Assembly (NCBI RefSeq): GCF_035222375.1
Contig: NC_085891.1
Span: forward strand, 3,224,001 to 3,288,000
Length of the DNA: 64,000 nt
Reading direction: 5' to 3'
Source: Podospora pseudocomata
Taxonomy: Eukaryota > Ascomycota > Sordariomycetes > Sordariales > Podosporaceae
The notes beneath the pieces were generated by a model. The model did not search any database and had not been told where the DNA came from. It saw nothing but the letters and a program-made list of their open reading frames with translations. Positions 21,700 to 33,123 of the stretch are shown here, one piece after another. The position numbers were made by a program, and so were the translations under genes. Each line of letters starts with the position of its first letter. The first letter of the stretch is position 1.

Positions 21700-23830
21700 T
21701 CAAGAGTACTGAAAGTGGTGCGGGAATCCACCTCTGCCTCCGCGAGGTTGACCGCCACCGCCGTTGAAAGCGAAGCCACCACCTGGGAAGCCACCACCGC
21801 CGCCGCCTCCAAAGGGACCACCACCGCCCATCATGGAGAAGAGAATCTCGGGGTCAATGCCGCCGTGCATGCCGCCGCCACCGCCGAACATGTCAGCCGG
21901 ATCTTGCAGGTCAACGCCGCTATCATAACGCTCACGCTTCCTATCATGCTGTTAGCAAACAAGCTTGGTTGTCAAATCCCGGGATAAACTTACTGAGGAT
22001 CACTCAGGTTCTCGTAAGCCTCGCTGATGTCCTTGAAGCGAGCCTCGGCTTGCGCATCTCCAGGGTTCTTGTCAGGATGGTGAACAATGGCGAGCTTGCG
22101 GTACGCCTTTTTGATCTCCTGTTCGGTTGCCGTCTTCTCGATCCCCAAAATCTTGTAGTAATCCTTGCGCAGCGACTTCTTGAGCTCCAGCTCGGCTCTC
22201 CTAACCTCCTTGGCAACTGTTCTGTCCTCGGGATCGAGCTCGTGGATCGCCTTCCATTCCCGGACAGCCGCCTCCCACTTCTCGGCCAGCCCCAAAGCGT
22301 TGGCCTTGGTCTTGCGAGCCTTCAGATACGAAGGGTCGAGGCTGACAGCCTTCTCACAGTCGGCAATGGCCTCATCGTACTGCTTGAGCTTGATACGGCA
22401 CAACGCCCGGTTTTGGTACAGCTTGGAGTTGGTGCCCTTGTTGGCGGGGTCAACCTCCAAAGCCTTGGTGTAGAGATCGAAAGCAGACTGCCACCTGCCG
22501 GCCTTGTACTCGCTGTTACCCTCCTCCTTCATCCTGTCGAGTTTCTGGACCACACGGAGCCACTTGATAGCATCCCTGAAGTCGGGGTCGCAGTTAAGCG
22601 CCTGCCGGAAATGCTGGACAGCCTTGTCGTTCTCGCCAGTGGCATACAAAGCACGTCCACGCAGAACAAGAGCCTCAGGATCCCGGCTGTTGTTGCGGAG
22701 CAGGGACATGGCGATGTTCTGGGCCTCACCGAGAGAGTTGACGTCGCCCATCTTGAGAAGGGCCTCACCGCGCATCAGTTGCCACTTTCTTGGCTTCAGA
22801 GCGCCCATACCAAGCAACTTTTCGGCCATGTCCAGAGGGTGCAAAACCATAGAGGCGGCGGTGCCATCCCTGAGCGCTGATTGAGCAGCTCTGATATGAC
22901 GGAGCATCTCCTTGGCCGGGGCCGTGTCCTTGGCTGATGGTGCTGGCTGGATCCGGCTGAAGGTAGCGATAGCCTCCTCTGGCTGGCCGGTGCTGGTGTA
23001 GATACGAGCCAAGCGCAACAAAATCTTGATGTTGTGAGGGTCCAACTCAACGGCCTTCTTGCAGTCTTGCAAAGCCTCAGTCCATCTGCACGCAGACATA
23101 AAAGCAGCAGCCCGGTTGCCCAGGTAGGTCGCCGAGTTTGGCTGAAGAACGACAGCTACACAGGGAAAGAAAAAAAAGCATTAGTCACACCCGCATCTCG
23201 ACCGAAAAAAATTGCGTTTCAGTGTTTGTTGGTGACCCACCTTTGGTATAGAACTCAATAGCATGCTTGTAATCGCCGGCCTTGAAAAACTTGTTGCCAT
23301 CGTTCTTGAAAGACTCTGCCTGCTCAGCCTCTGATTGCACGGGGCTGGAAGGCGACGACCGGTGAGGCGGGGGAGCGGGGACGGCCTCGTCAGCCGGAGT
23401 GGCAGCACCGTTTGCTGAGGCGTCTGTACCGTTGCTCAAAGGCACCGTGAAAGAGTTGGTGTGAGGAGGAGCGGTGGGCTTCTGCTGGCCAGAGGCAGCC
23501 GCAGCGGCGCCGCCATTCACGGGGTCCTTTTCGACGTCCATTGATTTTCTTTCGCTCAGGCCAGACAGCTCGGAAAAACGCTTGTTGCGCACCTCGGGAG
23601 GCAGGTTGAGGGGATGCTCTTCGGGGTCGATCTTCTTGCGGCGGAAGGACGACGAAGAGATGGGGTCGGTTGCGTGCCGGGCAGAAGAGCGGGAGGGTCT
23701 CGAGGATGAAGAAGATGAAGAAGGCGGCTTTGACTCGCGCGTGGGCGGCGACGTCGACCGGTGTGACTTTTTGGTCGGGGACCGGGATGAGGATGTTTTG
23801 GGAGTGGGCGCCTTTGTGGGCGAGGGAGGG

Positions 23831-23862
<32 letters not shown>

Positions 23863-23970
23863 GGATTCTTGGATGACGGTTTCGTAGTTTGGAGGAAGAT
23901 CCTCGTAAGCGTACGGTTCCTCCTCGTCCGGGGAGTTGGGCTTCTTCGAGATTTTGGAGAAAAACTTCAT
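21700..23970 (-). CDS. TPR and J-domain co-chaperone, DNAJC7/Tpr2-like
   Basis: Cytosolic co-chaperone that links Hsp70 and Hsp90 through TPRs and stimulates Hsp70 through its J domain. The coding sequence is complement(join(21700-21940, 21994-23155, 23241-23970)), 710 residues. Intron 1 (23240-23156) has donor GTGGGT and a pyrimidine-rich acceptor. Intron 2 (21993-21941) has donor GTAAGT and acceptor GATAG, which gives [12 protein letters not shown] Ser/Pro-rich N-terminus with a run of ten glutamines precedes the TPR block (about residues 230-560), which begins [21 protein letters not shown]. The J domain follows: [20 protein letters not shown], then HHPDKNPGD with the HPD motif, and [17 protein letters not shown]. 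The C-terminus is Gly/Phe-rich. I chose the ATG at 23970 ([10 protein letters not shown]) rather than the in-frame ATG at 24099, because the extra text shows no conservation that I recognise. Confidence 0.92.
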
Positions 23971-25427
23971 TTGCAGTGGGTTCCGCAGTGGCTTAACACT
24001 AAAAACCGTCTCACCCAAGGCCCTGATTGTTATACAGTAATTCTGCCGTTGGACCCAGTCACAAAAGACAGCAAAAAAGATACTGGTGACTTTTGGCAAG
24101 CTGCACCCTTTGTATCAATGCAGCGGCATCAAGGCAAAAATAGGTGAATAGGCTGGCGGCAGGTACCGGGCGTCAAGGTACACCTTTTTTTTTTTTTTTG
24201 GCAGGTCGGCTCAAGGGCTGTGCGGTGCAGTTGCGGCGGTGGGCGGAAGGGCGCGGGGGGGGGTTGAAGTGTGGGCGAAGCGGGAGTGTGGGAGCAGCCG
24301 TACAGTGAAGTTCTTCTGGTAGCTGGTGGAAAACGTGGGAACCAGGAGAATACAGAAGAAAGTGGAAAAGTCAAGAGGTCGGGGATGGAGTCAAGGAGTC
24401 AAGGAGTCAAGGAGTCAGAGCCAAATGGTCTCTTCTAACTCCTGGTGGATTGATTGAAAGGGTTTAGATGATTTTCTCAGCCGTCCAAGCAAATCAAGCA
24501 AATCATGGACACATGGACGATGGAGCCCTCTCCTGTGCCCCGTTCGGGTCTCTTCCAATTCGAAGAGCCACAGGCAGAGCCAGGCATCAAGCTGGCTGGC
24601 TGGGGGCAAAAGCGAGCGTTGCTCTGGAAATTTGGGACACCAGCGAGACCAGCAACTGGACCAGTGATGCCATTCGTCAAGTACCCCCCAGCGATCTCCT
24701 GGTGAAAGACACCAAATGTCCAAGGCTGGTGCCCCGTTTGAGGAATATAAAATACAAATCACAACCGTAATAGGGGGGGTTGACACACTAGTTCTCGAAG
24801 CTTCTGTGGGTCGGCCCGTCCGCAGTCGGCGGCTTTTCGCTGTAATGAGCGGTCAGTTGCAAGGCTGACGTCCATATCTTCATCTCTCGATATCAAGATA
24901 TCCATCAGTAGGTATCATCAGCTACTTCCCTTCTTTCTTTCTTTCTTTCCCCTCCCCTCCCCTCTCGGTACTTCTCAATACATAGTGCTACAGTCAGAAA
25001 TAAATATGCTCGTCCAACCCGGCCAGATTGGAGGGATCATCCGCAAGCGCTTCCCGCGCCTTTTGGCGAACCGTCTGGGGAGCAATTTGTGACAGCCACC
25101 CAGCACAACCACACACACAACATTTTTTTGGCAGAGGGTGACAATTTGGCAGTGTAGCAGTCCAAATGTGACGTTTGTTTAATTGGACAATGAACAGCAA
25201 ATTCCCCGCCCTCCAGAAGCGCCAAAACTACACACTACCGAGTATTACCTAGCTAAGTACCGAACACGGTACACTACGTATCCGTGGTATCCTACGCATG
25301 CCGTTATCGTTACCCAATGTCCTCGCCGTTCCTGTTGACCATGATAACTGGACCCCACAAACGCCCCTGCGCCTGCAATCACTGGTTGGCCACCATTCGT
25401 CCTCTGGCACCACCACCTCGACACACA
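23971..25427. other. Spacer between the DNAJC7-like gene and the myosin light chain gene
   Basis: No gene is supported. Low-complexity features are a T run at 24186-24200, a tandem GTCAAGGAG unit (about three copies, 24392-24418) and a CTTT run at 24931-24948. The rest shows no domain or splice pattern. Confidence 0.55.
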
Positions 25428-26279
25428 TTACGCCTCCTCTGAATCTTCCGACGCCCGTTCGCTGCCCGTGTTGTTTCCAACCACCGAGTTTACAAAATCC
25501 TGGTACCGGAATACTTCCCCCCGCTTGCCCAGCCCACCACCCGTCTTGCTCTTGGTGAAGGCTCGACGGCTGGTGAAACCGTTGATTACCTTTTCGACGT
25601 CTAGCGATGTCAACGGCTGCTGGCCCGGCTCGGGCGCCGTGTTGAGCAGCGCGTCCCGAAGCTCGGCCACGTCAATCTGCCCGCTATCGTCGTCGTCAAA
25701 TGCCGAGAAGGCCGATAGGAGCTCGGCGCTGGGCGACAGAGCCGCCAGAGACCCTGCTATCGAGTTCATGAACAAAGCCATCGTCATTGTTTGTGGCGCC
25801 GAGGGAGGGAAGAATTGGGTGACCTCTGACGCGTTTGATGGAAGACCTTACACCATTGTTAGATGACTGCCAATTGGACCAATACAACGCAGCCTCTCAC
25901 CCAATTGGTTCAACATATCCACGACATCCTCCCTATTCACAACACCATCGCTGTCTCTATCCAGAATCTGGAATCCCTCTCGCAACGTTCTGACTTGCGA
26001 CGGCTGTAATTGAGACATGGCGCTCCCGTGACCTACTGGTCCGGTCTTGGATGCTACAGGTCTGGGAGAAAGGCGAGCTTGTGGAGTTGGCAGTTCGCGA
26101 CCCGGAGAGGCTCGTGAGGATTTGAAATCTAGCACTGGACTCGGGGGACCTGCTGTCTTTGTTGGCGATGCGGTGGGTGTGGTCTGACGTAGTGTGTTGG
26201 GAGATCCTGGCGACACTGGGCGACGGAAAGGTGAAGTCCGGGGCGACCCATAGCCCAGCGGGGATGGTTTGAATGGCAT
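25428..26279 (-). CDS. Myosin II regulatory light chain (Rlc1-like) EF-hand protein
   Basis: This light chain binds the neck of myosin II and supports contractile-ring function. The coding sequence is complement(join(25428-25846, 25901-26279)), 265 residues. Intron 25900-25847 (54 bp) has donor GTGAGA and a CTAAC branch site, and splicing joins MLNQLG to LPSNASEVTQFF. After a Ser/Pro/Arg-rich N-terminus of about 110 residues comes EF-hand 1 (QVRTLREGFQILDRDSDGVV, with loop DRDSDGVVNRED). The FFPPSAPQTMTMALFMNSIA segment corresponds to INPPINLAAFLTAM of fission yeast Rlc1. EF-hand 2-like text is LLSAFSAFDDDDSGQIDVAE. The end, VFRYQDFVNSVVG, matches FYYEKFVDAIAG. An earlier start is possible: ATG at 26343-26341 followed at once by a 58-bp GT-AG intron would add only Met-Ala. 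Confidence 0.85.
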
Positions 26280-27472
26280 GGCCTGTGTCCTGATGTCAGT
26301 GGGTTCAGATCCTGTCCTTGTCCCCACAATCGTCTCCTACCATCGTGATCTTGCAGAGATCTGTATCGACTTATTAGCGGTCAAAAACGCAAGGGGAATA
26401 ACCACCTCTTGGTTTGTTGTTTTTTGAGGGATGCGGTCAGCAATTGCCAACGGAGCAACAAGACGCGCCAATGGCCTTTGTCTGTATCACTAATTTGAAC
26501 AATAATAACGGCCAGAACAACTCACTTTCGGCGCCTCGAAATCAAGAATATCCCCCGGTCGCTTGTCTGGCTCTGAGTGGGTGATTGATATCGTCACTGG
26601 AGATCAACGGTCTAGCCTTGGATGAAAGTTCGATGGCGGGGACAACAAAAAGTAAACAAAGTGACCAGACAACCACCAACAGTGTTACATGGCCCGAGCG
26701 TTTCTGGAAGAGTAGTGGCAGGGACCCTGGAAAAGATGGTGCGGGGCCATTTTCCAGTGACCTGTTTCTGCTTGCCGCGCGGGCATCTTGTTTCAAGGCC
26801 TCCCAAAGACGCATGGGATGTACAGGGGGTGAAGGGGGACCCCTCACCTTTCAGCTGGTCTCTGCGTCGATATCGATAACAGACCCCTGTCAGGAGGCAG
26901 GTAAGCTGGAGAGAGGAAGACATCTCAAGAAAAGGTAGACATACACGCAAATGCAGGTTTCGGCAGTCTGCCTTTGCATTGCACAGCGGTAGACACGCGG
27001 GCAGCCGCATTAACCCCGGGAGCCAAGATCCAAGCCGTCGAGGGAAAGTCGGAGACCGGAGCCAAGTCACGGTCACCGTTTCCACCGCCCGATACCATAC
27101 CTTATCCGATATCCAGCAACGCTACTCCGTACCATTAGGATCCTCCCCGACTCAGAATCCTCCTCTTGTTGTTGTAAGACAACACGATAGCACAGGCCCG
27201 GCGCCGACCTTTAATAGAAACAATAATAGGTACAGATCCACGACCACAACCGCGGGTCACCCGGTGTCGATCTGTGCTCAGCTACCAACATACAACGGGG
27301 TACAGGCGCCAATTCGATGTGATCGAGTTCTCGGATCAATTGACACCACTCCACAAACCGATAGCTTGGATCGGGTCGCAAAGCAGTGTGTACCACCCGC
27401 ACCCAGGATAGGATACTTGGAAGGATTTCGTGGGAATAAGGGGGCGGCAAACAAAAACCCAACACTCGAGAA
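26280..27472. other. Divergent spacer between the myosin light chain gene and AFI1
   Basis: It contains the possible first exon of the light chain gene (ATG at 26343-26341) and the AFI1 promoter and leader. Nothing else is recognised. Sequence 26580-27100 is open on both strands but lacks domain text. Confidence 0.5.
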
Positions 27473-30187
27473 ATGGCATCGGCCGAACAACCGTTGCCTT
27501 ATGCCCCGAGAACAAGCAGCATATCCGCGTTTGTAGAGGCCCCCCCCAGCGACTCCCACCGCCGATCATCTTCGTCCGTCCCGACGTCCAAGTTCGCCGC
27601 CGACATGTCTCAACCTCCCCCGCGCCCCGCTCGCTCCCCGCTACCCCATGGTTTCAATCCCGCCGACATGGACCGCCTATCCGACCCAAATGTCAAGGAC
27701 AAGATCATTTCAACCGGCACCAACCCCTCATCGCAGCACAGCTCTCTCTCGGTGCCCCTTCCAAAAGTACGCCATGACCCGTCTTTGCGCCGGGCGCGCA
27801 AGCCGCGCTCTCAATACCCAAGGAGTAGCACCGAGAGCCACGTCGAGTACATCCTGGTCGCTTCGTTCGATATCGATAGGGGGCCGATCATGGAGCACCA
27901 GTATCCTGTCGCTATCACTGGAGATGAACATATGCTTGCGGAACTGATGCTTCCGGATCAGGCTCACGTCAGAAATCAGGATTGGACAGTTTTCTTTCTT
28001 CACAAAGATAGCAGCCAGGAAGAGGACGATGCTGAACGGCAGGCCAAAGAAAGTAGGCGAGCCCGGAGACGGCGCAGACGGGACCGGGCAAAGGGGATAT
28101 TACATGAATCGGATGATGAGGACGACGGTGGTGAGGAGGACCTGGACAATGACGACGACGACTGGGATGATGATGTGTCAACCGATGAGGAGCCAGAAGG
28201 CGGCGAGGGACCGCCGTTGGTCTATGTGTTGAACTTGGTCAATACCAAGCAGGACAAAACGGTCAAGAGAGGTGCCGTGGTCAAGGCTATGGCTATTTGC
28301 ACGCGGCATCCATTTCTTCACATATACAAGGTGAGATCTGACCAGGTGAATTTTCACGGCGTACATACTTACATTTCACTCCACAGCCCCTATTACTACT
28401 CGCTCTAGAAGAGTACTTCAAATCACCAGTACCAGAAACACTATCCATGTTGTTCAACGCCGTCAACGAAATGGACCTTTCTCTCATGCCAAAGCTCAGC
28501 CTGCTGGAAAGACACCTGCTCCAAGCCAGCGATAACAAGGACCTATTCGTCGAAAAGTTTGAGCGCATGATCCAAGCCCGCATCTCGGAAGAAACAGCAG
28601 AAGACGTGGCAGACCAGCCCTTTGACGCCAGCCGCAGCCCCCCAAAACGACCAGGTATCTTCCGCTCAGGCACGAAATCCTACATTGAAACTCACACGGG
28701 CGCCTACGCCGTGCCGCGGGACACTCACGAATTCGAAAGCAAAGTCATGTACAAAGGCATCCCCATCCCGATCAAAGTCCCCGTCGCCGTCATGCCCGAA
28801 ACGGTCGGTGACTTCTCCCTGATTAAACTAATCCAAAACTTTTCGGACTCCCACGCCAAATCCCCCCAAACCTTTGCCCTTCATCCCCACCTAACCACCA
28901 ACGGCCCGACAACCCACCCGATCATCGTCCTGGCCAATGCTCTGCTGACCCAAAAGAGAGTCATCTTCCTCGGCCACAACATGCCCTCGGGCGAAGTAGC
29001 CGAGGCCGTCCTGGCCGCCTGCGCGTTGGTATCAGGGGGGTTGCTCAGGGGCTTCACCCGGCACGCGTTTCCCTACACGGACCTGACCAAGATTGACGAC
29101 CTGCTCAACGTGCCCGGGTTCATCGCCGGGGTGACGAACCCCACGTTTGAGCACCACCCGGAGTGGTGGGATTTGCTGTGCGACATTCCCTCGGGCAAGA
29201 TGAAGATCTCGTCCAAGATTGAGTCGGCGCCCATCACGGAGGGGTTGGTGTACTTTCAGCAGCAGAACCCGGCGTACGCGAACTTCATCAACGGGGCGTC
29301 GGCCGGGTCGGGGAGCGCGGCTGCGGCGGGGCAGCAGACGGGGGATTTGACGGGGGATGCGGCGTTCATGGCGGATATACTGAGGTGTATTGCCAACCGG
29401 TCGGGGGAGAGGGTGGTGAGGGCGAAGTGGAGGGAGTGGGTGCTCAAGTTTACGAGGATCGCGGCGGCGTTTGAGGAGACGGTTTTCGGGGCTAGTGCGC
29501 TTTATATCGGGAGTGATGGGGATGGGGATGGTGGTGGAGGGGGGGGTGATGGGAACCTGGGGCAGGCGGCGATGGGGCATGGGTACGTATGGGCCGATGA
29601 GGCGACTAAAGCAAAAGAGCTGGCGGGGAATGTGACAAGGATTGAGGGGTGGCGGAATACTAGGAGTTACTATTCGTTTATCCAGGTTTGTCTAACGCTT
29701 CTTTTCATTGGAAAGGGAGAATGGGTTTGCTAATGCGGGAGACAATTAGGACGTCGCTCAGTCATACACGGTCCGCCCGCTCAAGGGTTTGGATTTGGCC
29801 CACATGCACGACCGGTTGCGGACGCAGAAGCTGACTCCCCAGCAGAGCAAGGAGATTTTTGAGGCGCTTTACAACTATGTCTGGTCTTATGACGAGATTT
29901 GTTTGCTGCTGAGTGTTGCGCCGGAGTCTCACGCGGGGCTGTTTTATATTGCCTTGGGACTGTTCCACAAGGATAGGGACGTGAGGGTCAAGACGGCCGA
30001 GTTGCTGGATAGGATTGCTGAGCATGAGGCGGGCCAGCATTGGTGGAGGAGCCTGAGCCGGTTTGAGAAGCTGGCGTATGTGAGGATTAAGAAGGAGGTT
30101 GAGCAGGAGGGAAGAGGGGGGAGGGAGGGGGGCGTGGTGAGTCCTGTTGATAGCAAGAGGGTTAGCTCTGGGAGAAGGGTGATATAA
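27473..30187 (+). CDS. AFI1: Afi1-like DENN/SPA-domain polarity protein
   Basis: Yeast Afi1 binds Arf3 and helps keep the polarity axis. The coding sequence is join(27473-28330, 28387-29685, 29750-30187), 864 residues. Intron 1 (28331-28386) has donor GTGAGA and acceptor CCACAG; intron 2 (29686-29749) has donor GTTTGT, a GCTAATG branch site and acceptor ATTAG. After a Ser/Pro-rich N-terminus, the Afi1 N-terminal domain starts at [20 protein letters not shown] and continues with [21 protein letters not shown] basic patch ([14 protein letters not shown]) and a very acidic patch ([21 protein letters not shown]) follow. The DENN/SPA part contains [40 protein letters not shown] and [20 protein letters not shown], and it ends in a helical region. 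The start ATG at 27473 has a good context. The 3' two-thirds of exon 2 is strongly G-rich. Confidence 0.88.
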
Positions 30188-30664
30188 GGGCATTGTAATT
30201 AGGGGGTTGGTTTCAAGAGGTTTGAAATGAAACGATTGTTGGAGATGTTAAGGAAGTTTTTATGATGAAGCCCCCTCCCTGGGCTTTATCTTGTCAGACT
30301 ATACAGTTGGAGTCGTTGCTAGAGGTGCATGTCTTGCAGAGCCCCAAAGGTGGCTGGCTATGATTCGGTATTCGGGATCTGTTTTGTTCCCACAAGAGAG
30401 CTTGGCTTGCAATGACGGCATGGCACACGCATGGCACCGCATGGCACCGCATGGCAAAAGTGTGTTCCACCCTCTCGTCTTTTACCCCTCGTCGGCAGTC
30501 GATAAAGGTGGGGTTTCTCCTGTCACCCATTTACGTCTCTTGCTTAACAGCAATTACCATGACGAAAGTCAAATTGGGGAATAACAAGGGCGGGGTAGCA
30601 GCTGATAAAGGGGGGATTTATTGACCAAAACTTATCTCCATAGCGGTCTTTAATAACAACTCTC
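30188..30664 (+). other. Spacer between AFI1 and the S-formylglutathione hydrolase gene
   Basis: No gene is visible. A short repeat of GGCATGGCACACGCATGGCACC type lies around 30418-30455, with an imperfect GCATGGCACC unit about three times. The hydrolase promoter should lie here. Confidence 0.5.
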
Positions 30665-31639
30665 ATGTCCCTCATCTCGACTCTCGCCCGTCGTCAACTC
30701 ACTCGTCAAGTCCCCCAACTTACTCACACCACCACCCGTTCCTTCACCACCACCGTCAAAATGGCCCTCGAAATCAAAGCCGAAATCACCACCTTCAACG
30801 GCAAGCTCTACAAGCTCACCCACCCCTCCACCACAACCTCAACCCCCATGTCCCTAAACCTCTTCATCCCCCCCTCCGCCCTCTCCAAAACCACCCCCGC
30901 CCCCGTGTTAATCTACCTCTCGGGCCTGACCTGCTCCCCGGAAAACTGCACGGAAAAAGGCTTCTTCCAACACCGCGCCTCCCAGCTCGGCCTAGCCCTC
31001 GTCTACCCCGACACCTCCCCCCGCGGCCTCTCCATCCCGGGGCAATCCGACTCCTGGGACTTTGGCGAGGCGGCATCCTTCTACCTCGACGCCACTGCCG
31101 ATCCCTGGAAGGAAAACTACAAGATGGAAACTTACATCACCACCGAACTCCCCTCCGTCCTCTTTTCCTCCCCCCATCTCGGTCCTTACCTTGATAAGGA
31201 ACGAGTCTCCATCACGGGTCACAGCATGGGCGGACACGGGGCGTTAACCCTCTACCTCAAGCACCAAGACAAATACAAATCTGTCAGTGCCTTCGCCCCG
31301 ATTGCAAACCCGACAAAGTGTCCCTGGGGGGAAAAGGCGTTCAAGGGGTACCTAGCCGGTGGACTCGAGGAAGGCAAGAAGCACGACGCTGTCGAGTTGT
31401 TGAGATCGGGGATTTGGAAGGGGGGTGACCTCAAGGCCCTCGTCGATGTTGGCACCGGGGACAATTTCTACAAGAATGGGCAGCTGCTTCCCGAGAATCT
31501 GGAGGCGGTGGTCAAGGAGATGGGGTTGGAGGGGTTGAAGGTGAGGTATCATGAGGGCTATGATCACAGTTATTACTTTATGGCGAGTTTTAGTGGGGAG
31601 CATGTTGAGCATGCGGCGAGGCATCTTGGGTTGCTTTGA
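30665..31639 (+). CDS. S-formylglutathione hydrolase (esterase D family)
   Basis: It hydrolyses S-formylglutathione to formate and glutathione, the last step of glutathione-dependent formaldehyde detoxification. This is a single exon of 324 residues. The alpha/beta-hydrolase core is complete: LIYLSGLTCSPENCTEKGFF (oxyanion region), LVYPDTSPRG, SWDFGEAASFYLDATADPWK and VSITGHSMGGHGAL (nucleophile Ser187). Asp266 in DVGTGDNF and His301 in GYDHSYYF probably complete the catalytic triad. Residues 1-32 (MSLISTLARRQLTRQ then HTTTRSFTTTVK) are rich in Arg, Ser and Thr and lack acidic residues, so they look like a mitochondrial presequence. The cytosolic form known from other species would start at Met33 (ATG at 30761, context TCAAAATGG). 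Leaky scanning or two transcripts could give both forms; this is inference. Confidence 0.94.
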   Translation: MSLISTLARRQLTRQVPQLTHTTTRSFTTTVKMALEIKAEITTFNGKLYKLTHPSTTTSTPMSLNLFIPPSALSKTTPAPVLIYLSGLTCSPENCTEKGFFQHRASQLGLALVYPDTSPRGLSIPGQSDSWDFGEAASFYLDATADPWKENYKMETYITTELPSVLFSSPHLGPYLDKERVSITGHSMGGHGALTLYLKHQDKYKSVSAFAPIANPTKCPWGEKAFKGYLAGGLEEGKKHDAVELLRSGIWKGGDLKALVDVGTGDNFYKNGQLLPENLEAVVKEMGLEGLKVRYHEGYDHSYYFMASFSGEHVEHAARHLGLL

Positions 31640-31906
31640 AGGGGAGAAAAAGGGTGGGGGGGGTTATGTATTGTATTTTGAAAGCAAGCAGGCAGGTTAA
31701 AATTCATGGCAAGCTATGATGGGGTTATTCGGGATTTGTACACTTTTGCTTATCAAAACAGTGATCTATTTTGCTGTTTGCTTTTCTGCGTATTGATGTT
31801 GTGAGGATTGCGTCTGACTACCAATACAGCTTGTGATCGACAAGAAAGAAGCCTCTCTTCCTGCGACAGGTTCGTAACCCAACCAACGACAGCCCCCCTT
31901 CTCAGA

Positions 31907-32430
31907 TCACTTCAAAAGACAATCAAACGAAGTAATAAACCGGTCCCAGCTCACGGCCGTAAGGTTGTACCGGTGGGGGTAGTCAGAGTCGACAGGTCCC
32001 ATGGTGCAACCCTCAGGTGAGGTGCAAATACCGCCGCAGACCTTGCTATATTCTTGTCAACATATATCCTGCCTCATTAAAAAACAATTTAAAAAATAAA
32101 AGTAAAAAGAGACTCACAGGTAAGGATAACAAAAGAAATTACCGGGGTCTGGCGCAAAGGTGGCAGCGTTGTTCCGAAGAGCGTCGGGGAGGTTGTAGCA
32201 CTTGTTGAGTTGGTAGGTTTCGTGGGTGCAGACGCCGGTGGCGTTGGGGTTGGTGCAGATTAGGACCTGAACCATATCAGCTATGAGGGGGTGATGATGG
32301 GAAAGGAAGGGAGGGGACTTACGCCGCCGATGGAACGCCGTGGTTTGGGGTGGGCGTCCAGGGGGTTTGCTTGGGTGGTCATAAGGAAGAGACCGAGGAG
32401 GAAGATGGTGCGTTTGGGGAGGGGAGACAT
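31907..32430 (-). CDS. Small secreted eight-cysteine protein
   Basis: I do not recognise a named family. The gene appears only after splicing: complement(join(31907-32045, 32118-32266, 32323-32430)), 131 residues. Donors are GTAAGT (32322) and GTGAGT (32117); acceptors end GTTCAG and ATATAG. The signal peptide is MSPLPKRTIFLLGLFLMTTQ, followed by ANPLDAHPKPRRSIGG, which has a possible Kex2-type site at RR. The mature part has eight cysteines in the contexts LICTN, VCTHE, KCYNL, FCYP, VCGG, ICTS, GCTM and FDCLL, so four disulfides are possible. It has two N-glycosylation sequons (NAT, NLT). The ending YNLTAVSWDRFITSFDCLLK resembles the end of many small secreted fungal proteins that share the pattern NLTA-W-I-SF-C. 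Role unknown: effector, toxin-like or cell-surface function would all be guesses. Splice sites and frame agree at both junctions. Confidence 0.78.
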
Positions 32431-33123
32431 GTTAGCTGTGATGGCGGTTGTGTGTGCGTGGTTGGTGGCTGGGTAAGAGAGAGTGGAAGGGTGGTATGGT
32501 GTGCTGTTCGGTAGCCTTGGTTTGGTGGACATCTAGAAGCTGAATAGTTGATTTTCTCGAACGGTCAGGAGGGCGAATCGTCCGAGTTCGGATGGCAGAT
32601 GTGGAAGGCGCATTTTGACAGAACAGCCGCCTTCAACAAACGTCATGGCATTCCAGTGGTGGCAGTGACGTGGTGATGGGTGGCACCAGAAGGCAGGGTA
32701 TTATTGACTCCGGGTGTGCGGCTCTGTGCGAGGTTAGGTCAGGGAAGCGAGCTTGTGGGCTGCCTCGGATTGTTTGCTGGATTAGGGGTTGATTGTTTCA
32801 CGGAATGGCGGCCTTGTTTGGCCAGTATCTGGTATTCTGTGTTGCATCACGGGAGGGAACCTGGGTAGGAGGGAGACGCAGGAAGCTTGTAGAGTAGAGC
32901 TCACTGCTTGTCGAGGTTGAAATAGACTGCGAGAGGGCTTTCAAAAGAAGGACGATATCTCAAACAATCTGGTGAGCACCTGGCAAGTCAAGAAGGTATC
33001 TAGAGCCCGTTCCACATATTCTACAAAATTCAGCGTGGGTTTTGACAAAATCAAATCCACCACAGAGGAAAGAAATAAACAGCAATTCCCACCATAACAT
33101 ACATACATTCTACTCCCGTTCCA
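32431..33123. other. Spacer between the secreted-protein gene and GPI10
   Basis: No gene is recognised. The promoter of the secreted-protein gene lies at the left and the GPI10 3' region at the right. Confidence 0.55.
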
